Part shown: positions 33,676-44,808 of the stretch, in pieces
How the letters are laid out: the number at the start of each line of letters is the position of its first letter
Position numbering within the stretch: position 1 is the stretch's first letter
From: Pterois miles
Lineage: Eukaryota > Chordata > Actinopteri > Perciformes > Scorpaenidae
Direction of reading: 5' to 3'
NCBI GenBank assembly: GCA_947000775.1
Contig: CAMQGK010000328.1
Location: 1,508,001-1,572,000 of the forward strand
DNA length: 64,000 nucleotides
Notes under the pieces: generated by a model
The model's input: the letters and a program-made list of their open reading frames with translations, nothing else
What the model was told of the DNA's origin: nothing
Databases searched by the model: none
Position numbers and translations under genes: made by a program

Positions 33676-34600
33676 GGCCGCCGCTGCTGGTCTACTGCCG
33701 CTGCTGCTCCGCTGTTATTCCGCCGCCGCTGCTGCTGTTGTTCCGCTGTCGCCGCCGCTGCTCCCGCTGCTACTGCCCTGGTCGCCGCAGCGGGACCGAC
33801 TCGCTCGGTTCACCGGTTTACATGAACGCTGGGAGGCTGAGCCTGAGTCCAGCAGGGAGGGTGAATCTGTGGAAACACCCAGCGTGGACAGGCCGTTCCT
33901 CCAGAACAGCTGCCGTCACTGCGACCATTCTCGGCCGCTACACGGAGAGCTGGCTGCGTCCAGATGTTCCACAGCTACCGGTAGGCTCCGCGGCTAGCAG
34001 CTAAGTGTTGTGTGTAGTTCTGTTTACCGGGATGACAACATGCTGACCTTTAACCGCTCCATACTCACGGTACCGGGACCCTCTGTGACAGGCAGTCTGC
34101 GCTACGGCTATAGCTGCTGATGCGTTAGCCTGTTAGCATGTAGGCTGTGTGCTAATGTTAGCATCGGCTCTGAGCCAGCGTTTGGTACATCAGCAGCGAG
34201 TTCGGTGAGCCGACAGGTGAGCCACTGCTGGTCCAGGTGAGTCTCGATGAGTGTGCGGAAAGATTTGAAGGTTTACCCAGGTTATCGGTGTGGATCAGTG
34301 GGCTGTTCGGTACTCTCCGCTCCTCTCCGTTGCTAACATCCTAACCGATCATAGCGGCTCCGTTACTGTAACCCCGCTCCTCCTCCACTGTGCGCCCGCT
34401 CCTCCGGCTCTGTACCCCGGACTCTCTCAGACAGCAGCACCGGCCCCGGCTTCCTGACAGGCGGACGTTCACCGAGATAACGGCCGCTCACAGTGAACGG
34501 CTGTCGGTTGTTGTGACTCCGGTGTGCGGTGCACTGTGGAGCGATTGGGCATGCGCACTGGGCAGACTCTGACGTTAATGGGCGGGGCTTCTGAGTGAGA
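33676..34600 (-). promoter_or_regulatory. sos1 5' UTR and GC/CpG-rich promoter region
   Basis: Upstream of the ATG the sequence turns CpG-rich, with CCGCCGCTGCTG-type triplet runs (CAG/CGG on the sense strand) at 33676-33790. CG dinucleotides stay frequent to about 34560, unlike the flanks. This fits a housekeeping CpG-island promoter. The transcription start and any 5' UTR intron cannot be fixed from sequence alone. Confidence 0.55.
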
Positions 34601-34640
34601 GGGAGTACTGCTTGGAGACGGCGCGTGTCAGCAACAAGCC

Positions 34641-34642
<2 letters not shown>

Positions 34643-34683
<41 letters not shown>
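34643..34683. repeat. CA microsatellite
   Basis: About 20 CA units just upstream of the sos1 CpG-rich region. Confidence 0.96.
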
Positions 34684-34685
<2 letters not shown>

Positions 34686-34764
34686 TTTTTTACAAATGCA
34701 TAGATTATCATCATTATGATAAATAACTTTATTATTATTGTTATCATTGTTATTATCATGATAT

Positions 34765-35145
34765 CGGCTGGAACTGATCCTTCTGACATTGGGTGAAGGC
34801 GGGGTTCACCCTGGACAGGTCCCCAGACTATCACAGGGCTGACACACAGAGACAGATAACCACTCACACTTACCTTCACACCTAAAGGACATTAGAGTCA
34901 ACTATGAATCTGCATGTTTTTGGACTGTGGGAGGAAACCGGAGAACCGGTGTAAACCAACACAAACTTGCATGTCTTAAGACTGTAGGATGAAACCAGAG
35001 AACCGGAGTAAACCCACACTAACCTGCATGTCTTTGAACTGTGGGAGGAACCTGGAGTACTGGTGTAAACCCACGCTAACTCGCATGTCTTTGGACTGTG
35101 GGAATAAACTGGAAAACTGGAGTAAACCCATAATAACCTGCATGT
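34765..35145 (+). mobile_element. teleost interspersed repeat, copy 2, internally amplified
   Basis: The CATGTCTTTGGACTGTGGGA-type block is repeated about five times (34910-35145) with drift, so this copy has expanded in tandem. Confidence 0.75.
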
Positions 35146-35149
35146 CAAC

Positions 35150-35612
35150 TCAACGCCTTCGCGGCCCCCCCTCCCTCCCCTTGTCACAGTACAACTTGGA
35201 GGGTTGTTGTGAGACGCCCAGAGGCGAACACTCCCCCCCAATCTGTGCTGGGACACCTCCCCTCCCCAACGCCCTTCCCCCTCCCACATGTGCAAGTCCT
35301 TGAGTTTTGTTGTAATGTCTTATCATGTTGCTATGTGCAGAGGTGTTTTTTCCAGATCCCACACTGTGCCCCCCTACAGGAGCCTAGTCTGGGAGATGCT
35401 TTTTTTCCCCTCTTCTCCTTTCCTCTTGTTCTCCCTTTTCTCATCTAAGAAAATGGGGCGCCGTTGGGGCGGCGACCCTCAGTCCTCCCACTCCTGTCCC
35501 CCCGTTATGTGTCACTGTTTTTTTATGGTCTTGGACGGGATGTAACTGAAAGATAATTTCCCTTCGGGGATTAATAAAGTTCATCTATCTATCTATCTAT
35601 CTATCTATGTCA
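35150..35612 (+). mobile_element. non-LTR retrotransposon 3' end with ATCT tail
   Basis: Pyrimidine-rich 3' UTR-like sequence ending TTCGGGGATTAATAAAGTTC + ATCTATCTATCT. No reverse transcriptase left. Confidence 0.65.
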
Positions 35613-35735
35613 CTGGAATATGGGAGGAAACTGGAGAACCTGGAGAAAACCCACACTAACATGCGGAGAACAACTGGATTCAAACCTGCGACCTTCTTGC
35701 TGTGAGGCAACAGCGCTAACCACTGTCCAGTCATT
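35605..35735 (+). mobile_element. teleost interspersed repeat, copy 3 (fragment)
   Basis: GGAGAACCTGGAGAAAACCC and CTTGCTGTGAGGCAACAGCG match the end of the family. Confidence 0.7.
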
Positions 35736-35739
35736 ATCA

Positions 35740-36360
35740 TTATTTTCATTGTTGTTATTATCAAAAGCATTTTAAAACTACTGTTTGTTAGACTACCGTG
35801 ATTTGATTTTCTTGTTTTGTTTTTTTTTTGCTTTGCTCCCATGATGCTTTGCTTCATGGCCCATCTGCTCGGCATGAGGCTGATGCTGCGTGTATATTGA
35901 TATCATGATGGGAAAAAGAAATTCATTTTCTATGAAAAAATAACAAATGTGCATAGGGAAAGCACCAGTGTCTGAAGCCACCCTTCCACCCTTGTCCATT
36001 GGATTGATAATGCCCGGTCATGTGACACCCAGTAGTGGGCCAGCGAGCGAGGTGCCCGGCGGTTTCCACCTCTGGCCTTTCTTCTTTTCTGAACTTTTCC
36101 TCTGGACCTTTTGTTTTTATGAGCCAGAGTTCTTGTTACAGTCGTATCTCTGCTGTTGTCTTGTGTTTAATGGACTACGGAGTATTTGTACTATATACTT
36201 ATAATAAAATTATAACAAATAAATGTCTGAAAACAAACAGGAGCCGGCCTGTGAACACAGTCTGATGATGTTTATATTGTTTATTTACAGCTGAACATCA
36301 GGATGCCAACAGAAGCGTGACGAGACTCTTTGAGCATCCAGCTAGTTATCAGGAGGGTAG
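35740..36360. other. no recognisable feature
   Basis: Intergenic sequence without a convincing exon; AATAAA-like motifs are present but have no gene context. Confidence 0.4.
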
Positions 36361-36369
36361 AGGACAGGT

Positions 36370-38020
36370 TTCAGGTAAAACAAGAAAGAAGAGTATGATG
36401 GGGTATTAGAGAGTTTAACAGGGTATCAGGAGGTTTTAATCTGATACTACGGAGTAGTACTGTAGATGAGGCATATGATGAGGTAACAGGGAGTCTTAGA
36501 AAATATCAGAATGGATTTAGAAGAGGTATGCTGGGGTATCAGGGGCTACAGGAGGAGTTTCAGAAGGTATCAGCAGATATCAAAGGGTAGTTGAGGGTTT
36601 AAGGTGGTATGGAAGGTGATCGGAGTAGGGTAGGGGTATAGTGGGGTATCAGAGACTACAGGAGGGGTGTGTGAATGAGATTACAGAAGGCAGCAGAAGG
36701 TATTGGAAGGTCTGAGAGGGTACTAGGAAAGGGGTTGGTATGATTGGGTGTCAGACGATGAACTGTAAGATGGTATATGAGAAGATATGGGTTACCAGGG
36801 AGAGAAAAAAAACAAAACTGGAAGCTTAGTGGTGGTGACGTGAAGCCACGTTATTGTGGTATCGTTGGTTTATAGCTTATAATCTAACGTTAGCTTTTTA
36901 CTGCTGCTGATTGTTTCACACTTCATAAATCATAAACTGGTGTTCATTAGTGGAGATTATCTGGATGATCAAAACATGTCAGAATCATGAACGTTTAGCT
37001 TATTTTTTCCAAAAACTCAAAACCCAATGGTGTGGCAATGATCACTTCCTGTTAGTGGAGGGAACCAGGGCAATGATCACTTACTGTTAGCGGAGGGAAC
37101 CAGGGAGATGATCACTTCCTGTTAGTAGAGGGAACCAGGAAGATGATCACTTCCTGTTAGCGGAGGGAACCAGGGAGATGATCACTTCCTGTTAGCGGAG
37201 GGAACCAGGAAGATGATCACTTCCTGTTAGCGGAGGGAACCAGGGAGATGATCACTTCCTGTTAGCGGAGGGAACCAGGAAGATGATCACTTCCTGTTAG
37301 TAGAGGGAACCAGGGAGATGATCACTTCCTGTTAGTGGAGGGAACCAGGAAGATGATCACTTCCTGTTAGTAGAGGGAACCAGGAAGATGATCACTTCCT
37401 GTTAGTAGAGGGAACCAGGAAGATGATCACTTCCTGTTAGTAGAGGGAACCAGGGAGATGATCACTTCCTGTTAGTGGAGGGAACCAGGAAGATGATCAC
37501 TTCCTGTTAGTAGAGGGAACCAGGAAGATGATCACTTCCTGTTAGTAGAGGGAACCAGGAAGATGATCACTTCCTGTTCGTAGAGGGAACCAGGGAGATG
37601 ATCACTTCCTGTTGGACTACAGAAATATGTCATCACTGCAGCGATCTATTAGGGGTTGTCAGAATATACAATAGGATATTAGAGGGTGTCAGAGGCTACT
37701 AGGGCTGATTGGAGAGTATCGGATAGACATGATGGCTCACAGGAGGGCTATCAGAAGATAAACTCAAAGAAACTATAAGGTATCAGGGAGTATCAGAAGG
37801 TACAGGAGGGCATCAGAAGGTGGTTTTAGAAGGCATCTGAGGATTTGATAGGGTTTAGGAGGGTATCAGGGGCAATGACAGTTCTCAGGGGGTATCAGAT
37901 AGATGCTGACATCAGATCAGAAATACCTGATGAGGAGACATTCACCCCCCACCAGCCTGCACTGTTAGAGGGTATAAGAAGGGTGTATCAGAAATACATC
38001 AGGGGTATCCGAGGGTACAC
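36370..38020. repeat. degenerate GGTATCAGRGG repeat field
   Basis: Short GGTATCAG/GGGTATCAGGAGG motifs recur irregularly at 36370-36790 and 37640-38020, on either side of the 35-bp array. Looks like an old decayed tandem repeat. Confidence 0.65.
37040..37612. repeat. 35-bp minisatellite, about 16 copies
   Basis: Unit GATGATCACTTCCTGTTAGC + GGAGGGAACCAGGGA; alternates between AGCGGAG, AGTAGAG and AGTGGAG variants. Contains CTTCCTG, an ETS-type core on the opposite strand. Confidence 0.95.
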
Positions 38021-38550
38021 ATGTGAGATCCAGCCTGCTGCAGTATCTGAGACTGAGCTGAAGGCGACTGGACTCCTAAATTCAACCAATAATAAAGCAC
38101 CAAGCAGCAGCATTCAGTCAGTTACATAATACATCAGTTCATACACCTGGGTCACCGTTCACATGTGGACTTCCTGTGTGTAAGAAGAATACAAGGCAGA
38201 GAATACGTTAATGGTCCTGAAAGAGACCTCAGACCAGTGGACTGGTGGATCAGGTCCAGCGTTTGTTGATGAGTAAAGGGATTCTGGGATGTTCCACATG
38301 TTCTCCAGACATACACGATATTCCTCATTCAGCTCGATGGTTCAGCTCCAGGTCAGAGTCCGTGGCTCAGCTCGCAGGCCGATGGCTGAATGCATTTAAA
38401 CACACAGTTCATTCATCTGATCTCGTAGCAGATAAGAAACAGCAGAGTCTTGTATATACATGTGAGTGTGTGGATGAACCTGAATATCTGCTCAGTGGAC
38501 TCTTTAACAGAACGGTTCTGTTGTCTGGTCACTGTCAACGTCTCAACACA

Positions 38551-39135
38551 TACTTGCCAACCCTCTTGATTTTCCCTCTTCTTACTTTCACAGCTTGCCA
38601 CAACTCTCCTGCTCAGCCCTGCTGTTTGCACCAGGACGACGGGACAGCTAAACAGGTGGAAGAGAGCTGCTTGCGACACATCACAGCGTGCAGACCCAAG
38701 GCAGGGCAAAAAGCCGTCGTGGCGCGACGCTGGCCGTCATAAATAACGTGTTTCAGAGCGCAGTGGTGGCGTTGACGCACTACGTCTGAAAGGACCTTCA
38801 GTGACGGCGAAATTAAGAGAAAGAAGCAGCAGGTGCAAAAATAATGAAGAAATCAATAAAAACTGATAAATATCAGTTTATACCATATTTTTTTCACCAG
38901 AGGGACAAATTATTATTTTTCCTGAGAATTAAAAATTGGCCTTTTTAACATAAGAATACTGCCGCAGTAATCTTATTGTTTTGGTATCTTCATTCTTTAA
39001 AAGTCTCCAGAAAGCAGGAAGCAAACCCTCTGAGACTCTGATGCTCCTGGGAGAGGACCCCTGTCATCCAGACCCCCAGACCCCCGCTTTGGTTTTCAAA
39101 TCCACCTTTTTTTGAGGTCTCAAGGTTGGCAAGTA
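38551..39135. mobile_element. 585-bp MITE-like element with TACTTGCCAACC termini
   Basis: TACTTGCCAACCCTC at the left and AAGGTTGGCAAGTA at the right are inverted. GC-rich left half, AT-rich middle. I found no clear target duplication. Confidence 0.6.
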
Positions 39136-40415
39136 TATCTGATCCAGATCATGGAGACAAAACATGACGTCACTGTGATCACCCTCATCATGTTGACTAA
39201 ATCTCATTTATTTGAGGATGATTTTTGAAATACTCGACTAAAGTTAAATTAGTGAAACAGATTTTCTTCCTTCCACGAGCTGCTCTGCAACAGACAGAAA
39301 TATGAGAAAGAATCTTCTGAAGGTGTTTTTTTGATCTAAAATAAATAAAATGAAGAACTGTTACAAAGGATGCTTCACATTTCATAATAATGTGTCACTG
39401 GACTGATGCAGACCGGCCAGTTTGGAGCCTGAAGATCACTACAGGGTTAGTCCATCAGCTTGACTCCCAAAATTTGGCCATCATGCCACTGTGGTGATTT
39501 TTTTTAAAGGTCTATGGCCCTAGTGTTGGAAAATGCATGATAGCATTGTGGCAATGGTATTTTCTATGTGCTATCACTCCTTTTGTCATCCCTCCATCAT
39601 TAAAATTTTTCCATCTTTTCTGGCTGTCAATGATAGCGCCACCATGTGGCCAATTGAGATCATATTTCATGTGAAGCATGATGACATCATGTACAGTTAT
39701 GGTGCCAAGTTTCATGTCTCTTGCTTGTTCCCACTCAGCACATTAAGCAAAGGTATAATATAGCAGATACTGCTAAACAGGCCACGCCCACATGCACCAA
39801 TCAATATGACCCTTCAGATCTGGGTTAATATTTGCCCCCAGAGCATGAGCACCGAATTTGGTGAAATTCTGTCACCGAGGTTTTGAGATACAAGTTTCTG
39901 GTATTTGTGGTGCCTCCTACGGGTTGAGCACAAGATGCTTTGGTGCGTCTATTCCCAAGACATCTATCCAGATTTATGACGATTGGACTAATGGTCAATG
40001 AGTTATTGTCAATTTTGTGGCAAAACCAGCCTCTTAATGTTCATTGGTCAGTGTTTTGAAAATTAAATGAGATATCAACAAGCCTTATGCAACCTTTGAT
40101 GAGCTTGGTCCAGTAATGATCCAGGCAAACTTTGGTAGCAATCGGCCCGACAGTTTAGGAGATGTCAAAAATGTCTTTTTCAAAAAATTAAAAATAGCGA
40201 GCAACCTAGCAGGTGGACTTTAGTGGTCCAAGAGGTTTTTTTTTGTAGAACCTTTATGTAGAGCATCATGTGGCCGATTGGGGTCTTATGTCTTGGGAAG
40301 CATTTGCACATCATTTCTAGTTACTGTGCCAAGTTTCGTGTTTCTAGCTCATTGCAGCTCATGGCAACTCGAGCCACGGCATGACAACAAATAATAATAA
40401 ACCGGCACAAACTCA

Positions 40416-40473
40416 TGTAATATATCATTAGAGTTCTGCTCCTTCAGGGCTTGAACCCTAATGATATATTACA
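40416..40473. repeat. 16-bp perfect hairpin
   Basis: TGTAATATATCATTAG and CTAATGATATATTACA separated by 26 bases; a further ATATATTACATGA downstream can pair with the same left arm. Confidence 0.93.
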
Positions 40474-40872
40474 GGATATATTACATGAATAACAACACTA
40501 ACAATATTTCTTTGTGCAGTTTGTATCTGATAGAATGGTCAAAACTCTGCATTGATTCTGTTATTGGGGCAACAGTAGATGACTGTCTAAGGAGCAGAAA
40601 CACAAAATAATACAAACACTCAAAAAACTTTACTAAGGAATGAGGTCTCTACCATCTTTACCCATTATTTCATAATTTCCCACTCTTACCCCTTTGTCGG
40701 TGTAAACATGTTCGAACTGACGGGGCTCAGGTTCAATAGCAATGGGCTGTATTCCAGGTGAAATGTGAATGTGAAAATGAAACCTGGTACATTCGAACCG
40801 TTTGGGACCCTGAACATTTTGAGATATGAGGCCATCACAAAAATGCCTTGTGGCGGCCATTTTACTTTCCAC

Positions 40873-41873
40873 TAGGGGTGGGACAGTTCATAAAATTCAG
40901 GGTTCATATCACGGTTTTCGGTTCGGTACAGCGGTAAACCGGGCAATTTCCAAAATAATTGCAATTATTTGCAAAATAAGTCAACTGTTTGCCTGAACAA
41001 CAGTAGACGAAGCTAAAAGGAACAAGTGCCAGTGTTATTTAAAAATAATGAATACATAAAAAACAAATGATAGGCTCAGGCCATCAACAAAAAGTACAGT
41101 TCAGGATTTACTGTGTAGCTGATGTGTCTGTGAGACGGCAGATTATAGCGCTGCTCAAGTATCTGAATCATAAACTGAAATCCAGCGTCCTCCACGGCTC
41201 ACAGGCTGCAGATCTTTGGCTATAAACATCCCGATGCTTTAGTTGTGTTTCCTGCTCTGAGTCTGCATGTAGAGGCTGTTTAAAGGCTGCTGGGAGAAGG
41301 AGTTGCTCTTTCCTCCCCAACTCTCTCCTCCTATCAGCAGACACACCGGAGTGATGTCTCCGTAAATCATTCATCATATTGGAAGTATTGCTGCTAGCAT
41401 TAACCACACGTGCTGCACAGCGCTGACACACAGTTGACGTTTTATGCACCACTTTATCGTGTCCTCTCTCCATTTCCTGAACCAATCACAGCCGGACTCT
41501 GCTCTTCATCAGCGTCTCTGCCAGCTGAGAGTCTGAGAAGGAAGGAGGCGGGGTCACGCCTCATCAACGCCTCGTATCTTTGGAGGTTCAACACATGCGC
41601 AGTAAAATCTGGTCCGTCCTCGCTGAAATTGATCCAATAACAACGACCACAGCTTCAGTTACACTGCGCATGTGTTAAACCTCATATTCCTGTCTGCCAT
41701 GTCCCAGCCTCTTTCCACAGGCCTTAATTTCTAGTGGGACAATAAACGGGATGAAAAAATATACAATCGGCCTCATAACCTATTTCAGATGAACCGAATG
41801 ATACATACATGACCCAAACTGTGACGAGTGAACCGAACGGTTTGGATTTTTACCCGAACTGTTCCCATCCCTA
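40873..41873 (-). mobile_element. hAT-type element, copy 3, with exact 8-bp target duplication
   Basis: TAGGGGTGGGAC...GTTCCCATCCCTA, 1001 bp, flanked on both sides by CTTTCCAC. The minus-strand frame 41168-41485 carries the BED finger (CQRCAAR...NDLRRHHSGV). Probably the youngest copy here. Confidence 0.92.
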
Positions 41874-42884
41874 CTTTCCACCATAGCAAAATTACATATT
41901 TTGCATCATACAGTATCTCCTGAACCCCCTATGTGTTGATGTCCAATGTTTACAGTGATACCACACGATATAAACTGTTCAGGTGAATTCAGTGATGTTG
42001 TATGAAGCAAATCACAGAATCTGAGAACCCAGACTAGACTTTATAGTATCATGTCTGTTATGTGCATGTATAGAGTTTTAAAAGGTTAATCCTTTTGTTC
42101 ATTAACTCTGACAATACAGTGATGGTAACGAGCAATATTCAATATGATGGTAACAAGGTAAAGCTTAAACTGATGAAAAACACATCCTGCAGACGCGCTG
42201 GGACGCTTCATCAGTGATGGAGCCCGGTCATTGGGTGTTTGGGGTCTTCAGGTCCCCCAGGTGACCCAATAAGTTTGATCAGACCCTAGTTTGTGGCTCA
42301 GCAGCAGTCGCCCACAGATCTAGCCTCTAGATCCAAAGCCAGAGCGGCTTTCTTTTCATCTTCAGCAGGAAAATATGAAATAACGAATAAAGATTGTAAA
42401 GAACTCATTCCTTAGTAAAGATTTTTGAATTTTTGTATTATTTAGAGTTTCTGCTGCTTAGAAAGCCATTTACAGCTGCCCCAATAACAGCATCAATACA
42501 GAGTTTTGATCATTCTATCAGATACAAACCGTTGTTAGTCATGTAATATGAAGCTCTTGTTGTGCTCTTGATGCTGGAACTATCCATGGGCCCATCAGAT
42601 AAGTGTGAAGACAGATTTAAGGGCATTTGCAGCAAGTGCAGTTTTTCTCATTGCACCATTAAAGGTGAAGGGTCAAAGTCGATGGATAGATTGTAGTCCA
42701 AGCTTTATGATGACATATGACCTCCAGGTACTGTGTGTTGGTTACCCTCTTTTATACTGGATCTATGTGTAAAATGGCAAAAAAATGAAAAATTTTAATG
42801 ATGGAGGGATGAAAAAAGGAGTGATAGCACATAGAAAGCTATCATTGCTGCAATGCTATCTTGCATTTTCCAACACTAAGATAA

Positions 42885-42925
42885 GATATTCCTTTATTAG
42901 TCCCACAGTGGGGAAATTTACAAGG
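42885..42925 (-). mobile_element. SINE/LINE 3' tail fragment
   Basis: AAGATAAGATATTCCTTTAT + TAGTCCCACAGTGGGGAAAT, reverse orientation, inserted in the right arm of the inverted complex. Confidence 0.65.
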
Positions 42926-42959
42926 ACATAGACCTTTAAAAAAAAAAATCACTATGAGA

Positions 42960-44269
42960 CTTGGTCCCTCCAAAGTGGCATGACCAACCCCCCAGGCTCA
43001 TGGACATTTCATCGGCTTGTGTTGGGCAAGACCTCAGACTCAAAGAGTCTGGAGGCAAAGAGGTGAAATTCTAGAAGCAGCTGTGGTAGTGCTGCCGCCA
43101 TTTTGGACTGAAAACCCCAGTGAGTCTGTGTCCATGATGTCTAAAGAGACGTCTGTAAATCAGCTTCCCAGTAGGAACACTTAAGTATCCTCATTTAAAT
43201 CATGACGTCCTAAAAGTAGTAAAATGAACTAACAGCTGAATCCAGAGTGATTTTCCTCCATAATGATCATCAGACCCACAGACTGCTCCGCCCTGCAGCT
43301 CATATCACATATCTGGTTCTACCAGCTTCCTGCTAGCTGGATGAGGCTGTAATAATGGATCTATTGGCTGTAATTGATCACTGTTATTACCTTCTTATCC
43401 ACCCATGGGCTGTTTGCTGTCAGCCTGTACCCAAACAACCGGCTATCGGCCAGTAGCTAGCAGTGCTAGTAGCAAGATATCAACAACAGTGGTCTGGACC
43501 CTACTGGACCCTCTTCTACATCCATGGTCTGGACCCTACTGGACCCTCTTCTACATCCACGGTCTGGACCCTACTGGACCCTCTTCTACATCCACGGTCT
43601 GGACTCTGCTAGACTCCAATTTGGATCCTTGACATGAAAAAGGCTGAGATTGATCTCAGAATCTGTGAGCTGGATTTTTATAACTTCCATTAATGTCCAA
43701 CGCTCACTTTATGCTCCTCTGGGAAGGGCAAAATAGTTAATAAATAAATCAGTAAATAGTTACAATAGTATGAATATTTATCATATTTTTACTGTTCAAC
43801 ACAGGACATCTCAGTAGAGACATTAAATATGACGATAGAACAGAAATAATGTAGTTCTACTTGAGAACGTCTCTTTGTAGGAGGACGTTTTACCGGCGTC
43901 TGGCAGCTTTCAGTACAAAATGGCGGCAGCGTAGCGATATGCGTTTTTCTCCACATCCGAGCTGAGACACAAACCTGTGATGAGTTCTGATGAAGAGCCA
44001 CTGAGCTGTGACGGATGTTCATATTCTGGTTTAATGACTGCAGGTGAGTTAATAAACAGCAGAGAAGAAGGATGCTGATTGGCTGCACTGACAGAAGTTA
44101 CTGACGGTGGACTGCTATGTTAGCCCGTTAGCATCCTAGCTCTCAGTTTCCTGTCCCCTCTGCTTCTGTCAGTGTCACCTGTAACCACGCCCACCAGTGA
44201 TGTCACAGCATACTGGAGCACCTGGACAGGTGAGCACAGATTCATTTTAAAGACATGACATTATGTGTT

Positions 44270-44270
<1 letters not shown>
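42960..44270. other. tmem178a downstream flank
   Basis: Contains three 36-bp copies of GGTCTGGACCCTACTGGACC at 43489-43610. Otherwise no feature; a candidate ATTAAA on the minus strand lies near 44030. Confidence 0.45.

Positions 44271-44271
<1 letters not shown>

Positions 44272-44313
<42 letters not shown>
44272..44313. repeat. GT microsatellite
   Basis: About 20 GT units. Confidence 0.96.
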
Positions 44314-44317
<4 letters not shown>

Positions 44318-44567
44318 ATTAATGTCCACATCATAAACACCCAGCAGGCGGTGCTGTGGCGCAGACACAAACACTTTGCTTCAGATTAAAGGTGTGAAAC
44401 AGGTGTTGAACTCGTGCAGCTCCATGGAGGCCGACGCCCTGCCTCCAGTCTGTCCAGAACCCGGGTCACATGAACCAGGCGCAGCCCGGTCCAACAGACC
44501 GGTTCAACATGTCATCTGTCATTAACCCATCCCGCTCCTCCTCCTCTGTTGGACGACAGCCCGCGGC

Positions 44568-44808
44568 TCAGACAGATGACTCGCGGGCAGTTTTGGAGCG
44601 CAGAGCTCCGGCCCGGCTCAGGAAGGGGAAGGTGGTACCGAGGCAGCCGGCAGCCACGGTGAGACCCAGACTGGCCCAGGCACAGCAGATGGACCAGCCA
44701 TAACCGTGATCCACATCGGACGGCAGACCGTAGATGAAGGGGGGTTTCTGGAGAGGTCGTAGGTCACGCTGGCGGCATAGGTACACAGAGAGATGGTGCA
44801 GAAGATCC
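44568..44808 (-). CDS. tmem178a: tmem178a coding exon 4 and stop, with apparent frameshift
   Basis: GIFCTISLCTYAASVTYDLS is in the incoming frame; after RNPP the conserved frame FIYGLPSDVDHGYGWSICCA through ARESSV is one base off. Six C where seven are needed (plus-strand G-run near 44739-44744). Stop TGA at 44568-44570. Carries the rest of membrane segment 3 and segment 4. Acceptor TTTAG|GGATCT. Confidence 0.9.

Larger units (their letters stand above)
39490..42960. mobile_element. large inverted-repeat complex carrying hAT copy 3
   Basis: 39490-39620 is the inverted counterpart of about 42790-42955, and 40500-40650 of about 42410-42530 (TGTATCTGATAGAATGGTCA, CTTTACTAAGGAATGAG). The arms are unequal. 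Either a long-TIR DNA element or two inverted copies of one repeat, with later insertions. Confidence 0.65.

Noticed and set aside
38245..38742. 165-codon plus-strand frame
   Set aside because: Runs across the left end of the 585-bp MITE-like element; no domain or splice context.
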